From JBDWFY01 sp965275915 (GTDB taxonomy: Bacteria; Pseudomonadota; Alphaproteobacteria; Rhizobiales; Stappiaceae), in NCBI GenBank assembly GCA_965275915.1, contig CBDHYI010000006.1, forward strand, positions 62,001 to 126,000: a stretch of 64,000 nucleotides of DNA. Direction: 5' to 3'. Below the pieces are notes generated by a model. It was not told the origin of the DNA and ran no database searches. It saw only the letters and a list, made by a program, of their open reading frames with translations. This document shows, piece by piece, positions 53,746 to 63,732 of the stretch. The first letter of the stretch is position 1; the number at the start of each line of letters is the position of its first letter. Both the position numbers and the translations under genes were made by a program.

Positions 53746-56217
53746 ATGAAATTTTTAGTAAAGCTCTTTGGATACTTTTTCGGTATCGGGGCCGTCTTCT
53801 TCCTGCTGATCGCAGCCGGTGTGTGGATGTATCTTACGCACGTTTCTGCCGATCTGCCTGATTATACCGCGTTGAAAAACTATGAACCGCCCGTCATGAC
53901 CCGCGTCCATGCGACCGACGGTCAACTTATGGCGGAGTATGCGCGCGAGCGCAGGATGTTCCTGCCTATTCAGGCTGTACCGGAACAACTCAAACAGGCC
54001 TACCTATCCGCAGAGGATAAGAATTTTTTTAATCACGGTGGTCTGGACTTCACCGGCATCGCCAAGGCCATGGTTCAGAACATCCAGAATTACGGCACGG
54101 GAAGACGCCCGGTCGGTGCGTCGACCATTACGCAGCAGGTCGCGAAAAACTTTTTCTTTACCAACGAGGTAAGCTACGAACGCAAGATCAAGGAAGCGAT
54201 TCTTGCGATGCGGATCGAGCAGGCCTATACCAAAGACGAGATCCTTGAGCTTTATCTGAACGAGATTTATCTCGGCATCGGTGCTTACGGGGTTGCGGCG
54301 GCATCTCTGATGTATTTCGATAAATCGGTTCACGAACTGACGCTTCCTGAGATGGCCTATCTGGCCGCGCTGCCCAAGGCTCCGAACAACTATCATCCGA
54401 TCAAACGCCGCGATCAGGCGCTCGAGCGTCGGAATTGGGTACTGGATCGGATGGCGGTCAACGGTTTCGTGACCTTTGAAGAAGCCGATAAAGCCAAATC
54501 CGCGCCACTGACCTTTAAACCCCGTCCGAAGGAAACATTCCTCTTTGCCTCGGAGTATTTCTCCGAGGAGGTCCGTCGAGAGTTGGCCGAGCTTTATGGC
54601 GAGGAGCGTCTTTACGGCGGCGGATTATCCGTTCGCACGACGCTCGATCCGAAACTGCAGGTTATGGCGCGCAAGGCGCTGATGGGCGGATTGATCAAAT
54701 TCGATCGGGAACGCGGGCGCTGGCGCGGGCCTGTCAGCACAACGGATGTGGCATCGCTGGCGGACTGGGGCGAGGCTTTCAAGGGACTTCAGCCTTTGGC
54801 GGATGTGCCTGAATGGAAACTGGGTATCGTTCTGGAGGTTGCCGACGAGGCGGCCAATATCGGTATTCAGCCTGCCACGGAGTTGTCCGGCCGTCTTTCA
54901 TCTGAACGCGAAACCGGTGTTCTCTCGTTTGACACCATGAAATGGGCGCGGGGAGAAAACGGCGCTGCGCCGAAATCAGTTGGCGATGTCCTGAAGGTCG
55001 GTGACATCGTCTATGTTCAGAAGCAGGAGGCGCTGGCTGGCAACAGCAATCGCTGGCAGTTGCAGCAGATTCCGGAGGTTTCCGGCGCGTTGATTGCGAT
55101 GGATCCCTATACCGGCCGTGTGCTGGCACTGTCGGGAGGTTTCAGTTTCGCTGAGAGCGAGTTCAACAGAGCGACGCAGGCTTACAGACAACCCGGCTCC
55201 TCGTTTAAGCCCTTTGTTTATGCAGCCGCGCTTGACCAGGGATACACGCCGTCAAGCGTGGTTATGGATGCTCCCATTGAAATTCAGCAAGGCGGCAGCC
55301 AGGGCATATGGCGGCCATCGAACTACAGTAACAAATACTATGGTCCCTCGACCTTGCGGACCGGTATCGAACTGTCACGCAACGTTATGACCGTGCGTCT
55401 GGCGCAGGATATGGGCATGCCGACGGTTGCTGAGTATTCCAAGCGTTTTGGAATATACGACAATATGCAGGAAGTGTTGTCGATGTCCCTCGGTGCGGGG
55501 GAGACAACAGTCCTGCGGCTGACATCCGCGTACGGCATGTTGGCAAATGGCGGGCGGAGAGTGAAGCCCACACTGATTGACCGCATTCAGGATCGGCACG
55601 GCAAGACCATCTTCAAACACGAAGAACGTTTGTGCGAGGAATGCGCCGCCGAAAAATGGGTGGAACAGGACGAGCCTGAGGTCATAGACAATCGCGAACA
55701 GGTGCTTGACCCGATGACGGCCTACCAGATTACTTCCATGATGGAGGGTGTGGTTCAACGGGGGACGGCGCCGGTGGTTCGGGAAGTCGGTCGGCCGATC
55801 GCCGGCAAGACAGGTACCACCAACGATGAGAAGGATGCGTGGTTTGTCGGTTATTCTCCCGATTTGGCAGTCGGTGTTTTCGTTGGCTATGACACACCGC
55901 GACGCATGGGACGGGGTGCCACCGGCGGTCAGATCGCCGCTCCGATCTTTACGGAATTCATGAAAGAGGCTCTGGCAGACCAGCCGGCGGTCGAATTTCG
56001 CGTTCCTCGCGGCATCAATCTTATTGCCATCAATCGCCGCACTGGGTTGAGTGCGGCCGCCGGAACGCCCGGCACGATATTGGAAGCATTTAAACCTGGA
56101 ACATATCCGCCTGATACTTATTCCGTCATTGGGTTTACCGATGATCTGGGCATATATCGGACGGTTTCTCCGGAAGCGGAGCGGGCGGTCCTGGACGGGA
56201 CCGGCGGTTTATACTGA
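53746..56217 (+). CDS. mrcA: Class A penicillin-binding protein 1A
   Basis: 823 residues from ATG 53746 (an upstream in-frame ATG at 53698 adds 16 polar residues and has no clear ribosome-binding site). Membrane anchor (about 5-28), glycosyltransferase domain with SAEDKNFFNHGGLD, GASTITQQVAKN and RKIKEAILA, then the transpeptidase with GSSFKP (Ser nucleophile), SRN and KTGTT. Bifunctional peptidoglycan synthase. Terminator-like hairpin follows. Confidence 0.95.
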   Translation: MKFLVKLFGYFFGIGAVFFLLIAAGVWMYLTHVSADLPDYTALKNYEPPVMTRVHATDGQLMAEYARERRMFLPIQAVPEQLKQAYLSAEDKNFFNHGGLDFTGIAKAMVQNIQNYGTGRRPVGASTITQQVAKNFFFTNEVSYERKIKEAILAMRIEQAYTKDEILELYLNEIYLGIGAYGVAAASLMYFDKSVHELTLPEMAYLAALPKAPNNYHPIKRRDQALERRNWVLDRMAVNGFVTFEEADKAKSAPLTFKPRPKETFLFASEYFSEEVRRELAELYGEERLYGGGLSVRTTLDPKLQVMARKALMGGLIKFDRERGRWRGPVSTTDVASLADWGEAFKGLQPLADVPEWKLGIVLEVADEAANIGIQPATELSGRLSSERETGVLSFDTMKWARGENGAAPKSVGDVLKVGDIVYVQKQEALAGNSNRWQLQQIPEVSGALIAMDPYTGRVLALSGGFSFAESEFNRATQAYRQPGSSFKPFVYAAALDQGYTPSSVVMDAPIEIQQGGSQGIWRPSNYSNKYYGPSTLRTGIELSRNVMTVRLAQDMGMPTVAEYSKRFGIYDNMQEVLSMSLGAGETTVLRLTSAYGMLANGGRRVKPTLIDRIQDRHGKTIFKHEERLCEECAAEKWVEQDEPEVIDNREQVLDPMTAYQITSMMEGVVQRGTAPVVREVGRPIAGKTGTTNDEKDAWFVGYSPDLAVGVFVGYDTPRRMGRGATGGQIAAPIFTEFMKEALADQPAVEFRVPRGINLIAINRRTGLSAAAGTPGTILEAFKPGTYPPDTYSVIGFTDDLGIYRTVSPEAERAVLDGTGGLY

Positions 56218-56239
56218 CACAATTCCCGACTGGTTTACA

Positions 56240-56279
56240 GGCTGTGACCATCTGGGTATGGTCGCAGCCCTTGTTTTGA
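56240..56279 (+). terminator. Terminator after the PBP gene, nested in the prfB leader
   Basis: GGCTGTGACCAT (56240-56251), loop CTGGGT, ATGGTCGCAGCC (56258-56269), then CTTGTTTTG. 12-bp stem with one G-T pair. Outer arms ATTCCCGACT (56222-56231) and AGTCGGGAAT (56291-56300) form a second perfect 10-bp pairing around it. Confidence 0.65.
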
Positions 56280-56330
56280 GATTTCCGACGAGTCGGGAAT
56301 CCGAATTTTCCAAAACTTCGTGAGGATGTG

Positions 56331-57462
56331 ATGCGCGCGGAAAATCAGGCCGTAGTCGATGAAATCAAGCAGGCCGTAAGCCTGCTGAGGAGGCATCTTT
56401 GACTGGGATAAAGCACTTGTCCGCCTGGATGAATTGAATGCCGCAGCAGAAGATCCCAATCTTTGGAATGATGCCGCCAAAGCGCAGAAGATGATGCGCG
56501 AGCGTCAGCAACTGGACGATTCGATCGCCGCGGTTCGGCGCATTGAACAGGAAGTGTCAGACAGCGTCGAATTGATCGAACTGGGCGAGATGGAAGGCGA
56601 TGACAGCGTTGTCGCGGATGCCGAAGTCACACTGAGATCGCTCAAGGAAGAGGCGGCGAAAAAGCAGATTGAAACGCTTCTGTCCGGAGAGGCGGATTCC
56701 AACGACTGCTACGTTGAAATTCACGCTGGAGCCGGTGGAACGGAAAGCCAGGACTGGGCCAACATGCTCCACCGCATGTACACAAGGTGGTCCGATAAGC
56801 GAAAGTATAAGGTCGAAGTTCTTGAAATGCATGATGGAGAGGAAGCGGGCATAAAGTCCGCGACGATGCTTGTCAAAGGCCCCAACGCCTATGGATGGCT
56901 TAAGACAGAGTCCGGCGTGCATCGGCTGGTTCGCATTTCACCCTATGACAGCCAGGCCCGACGACACACCAGTTTTGCCAGTGTGTGGTGTTATCCGGTT
57001 ATCGACGATACGATTGAGATTGAAATTCCCGAAAGTGAAGTCCGTATCGACACATACCGGGCATCGGGTGCTGGCGGCCAGCATGTGAATACCACGGACT
57101 CCGCTGTCCGCATCACACATATTCCGTCAGGCATCGTTGTTCAGTGCCAGAACGAACGGTCTCAGCACAAGAACCGCGCCACGGCCTGGGAGATGCTGCG
57201 TTCGCGTTTGTACGAAGCGGAACTGCAGCGCCGTGAAGATGAGAGCAATGCAACCGAAGCGGCAAAAACCGATATAGGCTGGGGGCATCAGATTCGCTCG
57301 TACGTTCTGCAGCCCTATCAGTTGGTGAAAGATCTCAGAACGGGGGTTGAAAGCACAGCGCCCGGAGACGTGCTTGACGGCGATCTGGACAAGTTTATCG
57401 AGGCATCGCTTGCGCATCGCATTGAAGCGAGCAACGTCGCTGAAGACGAGCAGTCAGCTTAG
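56331..57462 (+). CDS. prfB: Peptide chain release factor 2, with programmed +1 frameshift
   Basis: Short first frame: ATG 56331 to codon 23 CTT (56397-56399) and the in-frame TGA at 56400-56402. Continued in +1 from GAC 56401 to the stop at 57460-57462, giving 376 residues, the usual RF2 length. The shift site CTT-TGA-C has an internal Shine-Dalgarno-like AGGAGG at 56388-56393, 3 nt before CTT, as in the classic autoregulated RF2 gene. The product has the GGQ motif (GAGGQHVN). RF2 ends translation at UGA and UAA; low RF2 lets the ribosome shift, so the gene senses its product. Reading only from 56434 would miss the N-terminus. Confidence 0.96.
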
Positions 57463-58766
57463 CTTTTCAGCAATTTTTTCAGTTCGGCACCAGCCCGGAT
57501 AAACTTGTTCGGGTTGGTTGCTTTCCCATTGACACGAGTCTCGTAGTGCAGATGAGGTCCTGTGCTTCTTCCGGTACTGCCGACTTTTCCGATTACTGCA
57601 CCGGTTTTGACCTCGGCACCTTTCTTGACTTGAATACGGCTGAGATGGGCATAACGCGTACGGACACCGCCTTTATGTTCTATTTCAACCGTTTTGCCAT
57701 ATCCGCCTTTCCAACCCGCATATGTTACTTTTCCGGGGGCCGTCGCAATGACAGGGGCGCCGGTTCTTGCCTTGAAGTCGATACCTGTATGCATCGCCGG
57801 GCGTCCAAGGAAAGGGTCGACCCGCGGTCCGAAATGGCTTGTAATCTTTCCTGAGTAAAGCGGAGTGGCGATCGGGAGAAGTCTTGCAAGCGCCTTTGTT
57901 TCTGCGAGTTGATCGACCGCTTCTTCGGCCCGTGTCAGCCTTAGATCGAAGCTGGTATTGGCGGCAATGGGCACAAAGGGGCCGCCCTGCGAAGCACTTG
58001 CCTTGCTCATGCTGGCAAGGTCAAAGCCGAGTGTCGCCGTTGCTTTTCGGATTTTTTTCGTATCGCGCTTGGCGGAAATCGTAATGGCATCGAGCGCTGC
58101 GGCGAGTTCTTTGTCCATATCGCCCAGTCTAAGGGAGAGCAGGCTGAAAGGGTCGCCATTCAAGGATGCACCGATATCAAGTGGTGCCTGCTCGTCAAAC
58201 AATGTCCGACCGCGCAGTTCCAGGGACTTTGAAGGCTGTTCCAGGATATGGGGTTCACCGCCCATGCCTGACGAATCTGTCTGATCTCCGACCCGCGTCC
58301 GCGAGATGTTGGCCGGCTTGGCTTCGGGCATAGGGTTGGACGTAGCGATGATGATGCCGCTTTCCTGTGCCTTTGCGAGAATGAGTGCGACCTGGTCGTG
58401 TCTCTTGCCGAGAAATGTCTGTCGTTCGACAATCTCCGTGACGAGATCATCGTATGATTGTCTTTCCACCATCCTGCGGCTTGTCACGCGATCCAACTGA
58501 GCCGTTAAGGCGGAAATCTTTCGCTCATAAATGGCAACTGTTGCTTCAATCTGCTGATTCTGTCCGCTGAGCGAGTCGTCGCGGAGAAAGAGGTAACCCG
58601 TTGCACCGATATAGCCCAATGAAAACACGAAGCCGACGAGTGCCACAGCCATCGTAAGGAGAGGGGAGACGGTAAATGATCGAACCTGGTCGCCCTTTTT
58701 TATATAGACTCGATGCGGTTCACGACGCTTGCCAAATGATTTCTTGGTGAAACCGTTAGTCGTCAT
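57459..58766 (-). CDS. M23 family peptidoglycan endopeptidase
   Basis: 435 residues: cytoplasmic start, one membrane segment (about 35-60), coiled-coil middle (about 65-125), and a C-terminal LytM/M23 domain with HTGIDF, HLSRI and HLHYE for zinc binding. A periplasmic cell-wall hydrolase anchored in the inner membrane. Overlaps the prfB end by 4 nt tail to tail. Confidence 0.93.
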   Translation of the reverse strand: MTTNGFTKKSFGKRREPHRVYIKKGDQVRSFTVSPLLTMAVALVGFVFSLGYIGATGYLFLRDDSLSGQNQQIEATVAIYERKISALTAQLDRVTSRRMVERQSYDDLVTEIVERQTFLGKRHDQVALILAKAQESGIIIATSNPMPEAKPANISRTRVGDQTDSSGMGGEPHILEQPSKSLELRGRTLFDEQAPLDIGASLNGDPFSLLSLRLGDMDKELAAALDAITISAKRDTKKIRKATATLGFDLASMSKASASQGGPFVPIAANTSFDLRLTRAEEAVDQLAETKALARLLPIATPLYSGKITSHFGPRVDPFLGRPAMHTGIDFKARTGAPVIATAPGKVTYAGWKGGYGKTVEIEHKGGVRTRYAHLSRIQVKKGAEVKTGAVIGKVGSTGRSTGPHLHYETRVNGKATNPNKFIRAGAELKKLLKS

Positions 58767-58875
58767 AACGCAATACCCACCCCAGTAATCGCACTACATC
58801 TCGAAAGGTTAATTGATATTCGGAAAAATATTAGAAACCAGTAAGGTTAACAAAACCTGAGTCCGGCAATTTCTC

Positions 58876-59736
58876 TTATCCGAGGAGGCGTGCAAGAGGC
58901 CTGTAAAAACCGGGTGTTAAGCCGGCTTCGGACCGGGCGCGGTCGTTAAAAGGCGGTTTTAGCGGCCCTTTAAAGTGTTTGCGCACCAGATCCTGGAATG
59001 TCCTGTCGGGACGAAGCCGGTGTCTGTCGCAGAGAAACCGGAACCACTTGGCACCAAAAGCGACGTGTCGTTTTTCATCCGTGTAGATTCGATGGAGGAT
59101 CTTTGCGGTGGCGGAATCCCCCAGGCTCTCCGCTTTTTCAATCATGGACGGTGTAATATCCAGCCCCCGCGCTTCCAGCACCAGAGGAATGATCGCAAGT
59201 CTTGCGATCAGCGAATGACCGGTATCCTGAGCAGCCTGCCACAATCCGTCGTGGGCAGGCAGGTCGCCATAATATGCACCATTGTCTTTCAGGTGCGTAT
59301 CAAGCATCGAAAAATGCTTGGCCTCCTCCAATCCGACCTGCACCCAATCGTCATAATAGGATCGGGGCAGCACCTCGCAGGCGAAACGGCCGATCATATC
59401 CCATGTCAGATCGACCGCGTTGAGTTCGATATGGGCGAGAGAATGCAAAAGTGCGATCTTACCGCTTCTGCCTCCGATTGCCCGTTTCGGCATGTCGCGC
59501 GCCGCCTTTAGTTCCGGTTTTCCCGGACGGCCGGGGCGGTTCGGCATCCTCGTTTCGATCGTCTCCTGACGGATGGACAGGCCGCGTGAAAACCATTTTT
59601 GTGCCGTCCCGTAGGCAAGTCGGACTTTTTCCGCCGGGTTGTCATTGGCAACGATAGCCCGCGCCGCGCTCGCAAGGGAACCTGGGTCCCCGCCCGTGTT
59701 TGCAGCATCGTTTATGGGTTCTGAGGCAGGGGACAT
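58876..59736 (-). CDS. DUF455 ferritin-like protein
   Basis: 286 residues. Helical bundle with repeated E/H metal motifs: HIELNAVDLTWDM, EEAKHFSML, TDEKRHVAFG, as in DUF455 ferritin-like diiron proteins. Function not established. Six nt upstream of its start, on the same strand, is the bcp stop, so the two are cotranscribed. Confidence 0.85.
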   Translation of the reverse strand: MSPASEPINDAANTGGDPGSLASAARAIVANDNPAEKVRLAYGTAQKWFSRGLSIRQETIETRMPNRPGRPGKPELKAARDMPKRAIGGRSGKIALLHSLAHIELNAVDLTWDMIGRFACEVLPRSYYDDWVQVGLEEAKHFSMLDTHLKDNGAYYGDLPAHDGLWQAAQDTGHSLIARLAIIPLVLEARGLDITPSMIEKAESLGDSATAKILHRIYTDEKRHVAFGAKWFRFLCDRHRLRPDRTFQDLVRKHFKGPLKPPFNDRARSEAGLTPGFYRPLARLLG

Positions 59737-59742
59737 CGGATG

Positions 59743-60219
59743 TTAAGAAGACACCATTTCGGAAACTGCCGACAACACGGCTTCGGCGTGATTGGGGACG
59801 CGCACTTTCCGCCAGATCTGGGCAATATTCCCTTCCTTGTCAATCAGGAAAGTCGACCGCTCTATGCCCATATATTTTTTGCCATACATCGATTTCTCGA
59901 CCCAGATACCATATGCTTGAGCGGTGGATTTGTCTTCATCTGACCCTAGAATCAGAGACAAGTTGTGCTTGGCGGTAAATTTGTCATGTTTGGCTGGCGT
60001 ATCAGGCGACAGTCCGATAATGACAGCGTCCAGCTTTTCGAACTCCGGTTTTAATTGCGTGAAGGAAATCGCTTCTTTGGTGCAGCCAGGCGTATCGTCT
60101 TTGGGATAGAAATAAATGATAACCGGTCTGCCAATGAAGTCGGACAGTTTGACCCGGCTGCCATTGTTTGTTGCAAGGTCAAAATCCGGTGCCTGGGATC
60201 CGATTTCCAAATCTGCCAT
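59743..60219 (-). CDS. bcp: Thiol peroxidase Bcp (peroxiredoxin)
   Basis: 158 residues, thioredoxin fold: peroxidatic Cys in YPKDDTPGCTKE. No resolving Cys at the usual +5 position, so a 1-Cys or external-thiol mechanism. Reduces peroxides in the cytosol. The 158-nt region upstream shows a GC-rich dyad (GGCCCGCCGTGCGGGACC near 60371-60388) but no gene. Confidence 0.94.
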   Translation of the reverse strand: MADLEIGSQAPDFDLATNNGSRVKLSDFIGRPVIIYFYPKDDTPGCTKEAISFTQLKPEFEKLDAVIIGLSPDTPAKHDKFTAKHNLSLILGSDEDKSTAQAYGIWVEKSMYGKKYMGIERSTFLIDKEGNIAQIWRKVRVPNHAEAVLSAVSEMVSS

Positions 60220-60377
60220 TTGTTACTTTCCTTTTCTGAACCGGTTGGATGCAGCCTTCGGTTGGTACTGTTCATTACGCCGGCGAGCCCGTAATGGATT
60301 GGAGGGCGCCGGTTGCGCGGGTGGTCAGAGGCGTTTGTATTCGTTGAGCAATAGGAAAAACAAGCCCGGGGCCCGCC

Positions 60378-63300
60378 GTGCGGGACCTTGAATCGGGGAG
60401 TTCGCAGTATTTGTCCATAGCCAAGAACGAGCAACCAGGTGACACGCACGAAAACCCGCCTCCCAGAAAGCGGAGGAAAGTGGTTCGGTATGTTTTGCTC
60501 ATAATTGTCGTTCTGCTTCTGGCTGGAGTCGGGAGGTTGTTTGTCGGTCCGGTCGAAAGCGATTGGGTTCGCGATGCCGTGTTGTCGCGGATTCAGCCGC
60601 ACATTGGTCCGGGAAATGATCTGACAGTCGGATCAATTGCCGTCGATGTTTTCAACAAGGATGGCCTGAAGGTGGTCGCGCAACAGATACTGTTGAGCTC
60701 CTGGTCGTCTAAGTCATCTGTCCACGCGCCCCGGATCAATATCACGCTGGACCGTTCAGCCCTCCTGCAAGGCCGTTTCGTTCTTCGCGATATCGACGTC
60801 ATCGAACCGAGGCTTGAAACGGAGCTGTCCGGCGAGCAGGCAGATATGCCCGAGATGTCGGCAATGAGCGCTGCCGCCGAAAGGGCGCTTGCCATAGCCG
60901 GCGAGACGCTGAAGCAATATGGCCTCAAAAAAATCTCTATTGTGGGTGGGGAGGTATCTCTTTCCGGAGACCGTGATTGGAAGTTCACCAACGTCGATAT
61001 CGATGTTGAGGGAAACGCTCAGAAGCTGGTTGTGGCAGGAGCCTTTGGAGAAGCTGGCGCCCGGCGCCGTGTCAATTTGGAGAGAACGAAAGACGCGCAA
61101 ACCGGCGAAATAGATGTTGTGCTGTTTACGCCGGAGGTTGTTGCGGCCGATTTTCTGCCGGTTGATATGGAAGCCCGACGGGGGCGCGGTCTGGGGCTGC
61201 CGCTGTCAATAAGATATGCCGGGCGGTTTACCGCCGAAGAAACGTTCTCAGAAGCTATGCTCAACGTCGCTGTCGGAGCAGGTTTTTTAAGCTTCTCGCC
61301 GGAGGACTCCATTTCCATTGATCGTATTGTCGCAGATGTCAGGTGGCGGCAGGGTGAGGGTCGGACACTTGTTCCGAAGCTTAAGATCGTTTCCGGCCGG
61401 ACGACTTTTGACTTCCGCGGCTATGCCGAACCGTTCGACGACACTGGACCGGAGCGCTGGAAGATCGCCTTTCAGGCCCTCAACAGTTCAGTTGGCCCGT
61501 CCGATGTCGGCGGGGCTGTTTTGAACCTCGACAATCTTTATGTGTCCGCTCTGGCTGACCTCAAAAATCGCAATATCGAATTCGAGGCCATCGGCGGGCG
61601 TGTTGGGCCTTCGCGAATATCAGGTGTGGGGTATCTCGATCTCAGCGAAGGGGGGCCGTGGCTTTCCCTGGCAGGCGATGTCGATCCGATGCCGATTGAG
61701 AGCGTCAAACGGCTTTGGCCCAGCATGATCTCGCCAAAGACCCGGCGTTGGTTTATCAGCCACATCTCCGGCGGTCAGTTGTTGGGGGGTAAACTCGATG
61801 TCGTCCTGAATGGCCTGGCATTTGACGGTGATCCCAGAACGCCGGGATATCGCGAAGACGGCGTCGCGCTGGATTTTGCGTTTGAGGGAACAACCTTGCA
61901 CGGCATTGGTGATTTGCCACCGGTTACGGAGATGCGAGGAGCCGCAGCGATTGAATCCGCGGGCTTTTTTGTCAACGTTGCCGATGGACTGGTTCGAAAG
62001 CCGGTCGACAAGGATGTGGTTGTCGAAGCGGCCTCTTTTTCCATTCCGGACATTCGGGCTGAAGACAAGGAGGCTGTTCTGTCTTTGAAGCTCGCCGGAG
62101 AGGCGATCGATATCGGAACGGCGCTCGATCAGAAGCCTATCCTGATGGGAGCGCGGATGGGCGCTGACCCCGCAAAACTCAGCGGAACCGCGGAACTGAC
62201 AATCAACACGGCGTTCCCGCTTGAAAACACCGGCGACATTGGACAGTTTGACTGGAGCATTCAGGGTGCGGTCGAAAATTTTGCGTCCGGTGAAACGATT
62301 GGCGGGCAGACGATCGAAGAGGCAAACCTGACGCTTGAGGTCACACCCGAAAGGGCTGTGATTAAAGGGGATGGCCGCCTCAATGGCTTGAAGGCCGAAA
62401 TCGATGTTGTCCAGCCTCTCAGAGAAACCGACAAGGAAACCGGGCGACAGGATGTTGCCCTCTCAATCACCGCAAAGGATCTGAAGGAAAACGGGATCGA
62501 TCTGAAAGGTCTTGTTTCCGGTCCGATAAAGGTCTCCGTCAATGTCCATTCCGATGATGCCAAGGAAGTATCCGCCGATCTGACCGATGCTGTCCTGAAC
62601 CTTGCTTCCGTTGGCTGGAAAAAGGGGAAGGGCGTGCCCGCAAAGGTCAGCTTCAGGCTTATCGAGAATGGTCAGGAGTTGCGTCTTGAAGACTTTGTTC
62701 TGACGTCAGACGGGGTCAGGATCAGCGGTATGATCGACGCCCATGCCGACAGGGGGCTGACTGGAGCGACGTTTGATCAATTCGCCTTTCGCCAGGGTGA
62801 CGATGCGACACTGACCGTCAAACAACTCGCTCAGGGATATGAGATCAATCTGGCGGCGCGCCGGTTTGATGGCCGGGGCATTGTGCAGTCCCTGAAGACA
62901 GCAGGCGAGGACGATTCCGGTGATCTTGCCGACCGGGTCATCCTGTCCGCCAGGATTGATGTCCTGACCGGATTTAACAAGATATCGCTTTTCGATGTGT
63001 CCGTGAAATTCGATCTCAGCAATGATGTCGTGCAGTCCGGCTCCATCACCGGGCGCCTTGACGATAAAGCGCCTTTGACTGTTTCAATAAGTCCCTCCGG
63101 TGACAGCAGGATCTTGCAGGTAAACACCGCGGATGCGGGGAAACTGCTGGCGTTTCTGGACATTTATGAAAAAATGCGCGGCGGTACCGGCATTTTGACC
63201 GCGCTTCTGGATGAGCTTGATAACGGATCGGGACAAGCCAGACTGACGGATATCTCCATTGAAAATGACGAAACAGTGAAGGAGTTGGTCGGACGTCAGA

Positions 63301-63710
63301 GGCGCGAAGAGAAGACAATTCGCGGGACGGAAATTATTATTCAGCGGGCCGCCGAAACGGGGACAGCCGACTTCACGATTATGGAAATGGACTTCAATTT
63401 GCGAGACGACCTTCTCATCGTCAATGATGCGATTCTGAAGGGACCTGTCCTGGGGGGGACGGCCAGTGGTGAGCTGGACCTTGCCGCCAGGAACATCAGG
63501 CTCAGCGGCACTTTCGTTCCGATATATGCCGTAAACAGCCTGTTCGGAAAGCTGCCTGTCATTGGTCAGATTGTCGGTGGCGGGAGAAATGGTGGTCTGT
63601 TCGGCGTCACATTTGCGCTGACCGGTTCGCTGGACGATCCGCAACTACGGATCAATCCGGTGTCGGCCATCGCGCCGGGTATTTTCAGGAAAATTTTTGA
63701 ATACAGATAG
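60378..63710 (+). CDS. DUF3971/AsmA-like (YhdP-type) envelope protein
   Basis: 1110 residues from GTG 60378, with a basic N-terminus, one membrane segment (about 37-55) and a long repetitive beta-rich periplasmic body; DUF3971 and AsmA-like C-terminal features (LRLSGTFVPIYAVNSLFGKLPVIG). YhdP/AsmA relatives are bridge-like phospholipid carriers between the two membranes. Assignment to DUF3971 is by overall pattern. Confidence 0.8.
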   Translation: MRDLESGSSQYLSIAKNEQPGDTHENPPPRKRRKVVRYVLLIIVVLLLAGVGRLFVGPVESDWVRDAVLSRIQPHIGPGNDLTVGSIAVDVFNKDGLKVVAQQILLSSWSSKSSVHAPRINITLDRSALLQGRFVLRDIDVIEPRLETELSGEQADMPEMSAMSAAAERALAIAGETLKQYGLKKISIVGGEVSLSGDRDWKFTNVDIDVEGNAQKLVVAGAFGEAGARRRVNLERTKDAQTGEIDVVLFTPEVVAADFLPVDMEARRGRGLGLPLSIRYAGRFTAEETFSEAMLNVAVGAGFLSFSPEDSISIDRIVADVRWRQGEGRTLVPKLKIVSGRTTFDFRGYAEPFDDTGPERWKIAFQALNSSVGPSDVGGAVLNLDNLYVSALADLKNRNIEFEAIGGRVGPSRISGVGYLDLSEGGPWLSLAGDVDPMPIESVKRLWPSMISPKTRRWFISHISGGQLLGGKLDVVLNGLAFDGDPRTPGYREDGVALDFAFEGTTLHGIGDLPPVTEMRGAAAIESAGFFVNVADGLVRKPVDKDVVVEAASFSIPDIRAEDKEAVLSLKLAGEAIDIGTALDQKPILMGARMGADPAKLSGTAELTINTAFPLENTGDIGQFDWSIQGAVENFASGETIGGQTIEEANLTLEVTPERAVIKGDGRLNGLKAEIDVVQPLRETDKETGRQDVALSITAKDLKENGIDLKGLVSGPIKVSVNVHSDDAKEVSADLTDAVLNLASVGWKKGKGVPAKVSFRLIENGQELRLEDFVLTSDGVRISGMIDAHADRGLTGATFDQFAFRQGDDATLTVKQLAQGYEINLAARRFDGRGIVQSLKTAGEDDSGDLADRVILSARIDVLTGFNKISLFDVSVKFDLSNDVVQSGSITGRLDDKAPLTVSISPSGDSRILQVNTADAGKLLAFLDIYEKMRGGTGILTALLDELDNGSGQARLTDISIENDETVKELVGRQRREEKTIRGTEIIIQRAAETGTADFTIMEMDFNLRDDLLIVNDAILKGPVLGGTASGELDLAARNIRLSGTFVPIYAVNSLFGKLPVIGQIVGGGRNGGLFGVTFALTGSLDDPQLRINPVSAIAPGIFRKIFEYR

Positions 63711-63732
63711 GTCGAGCTTGAGAGTGCACGCT

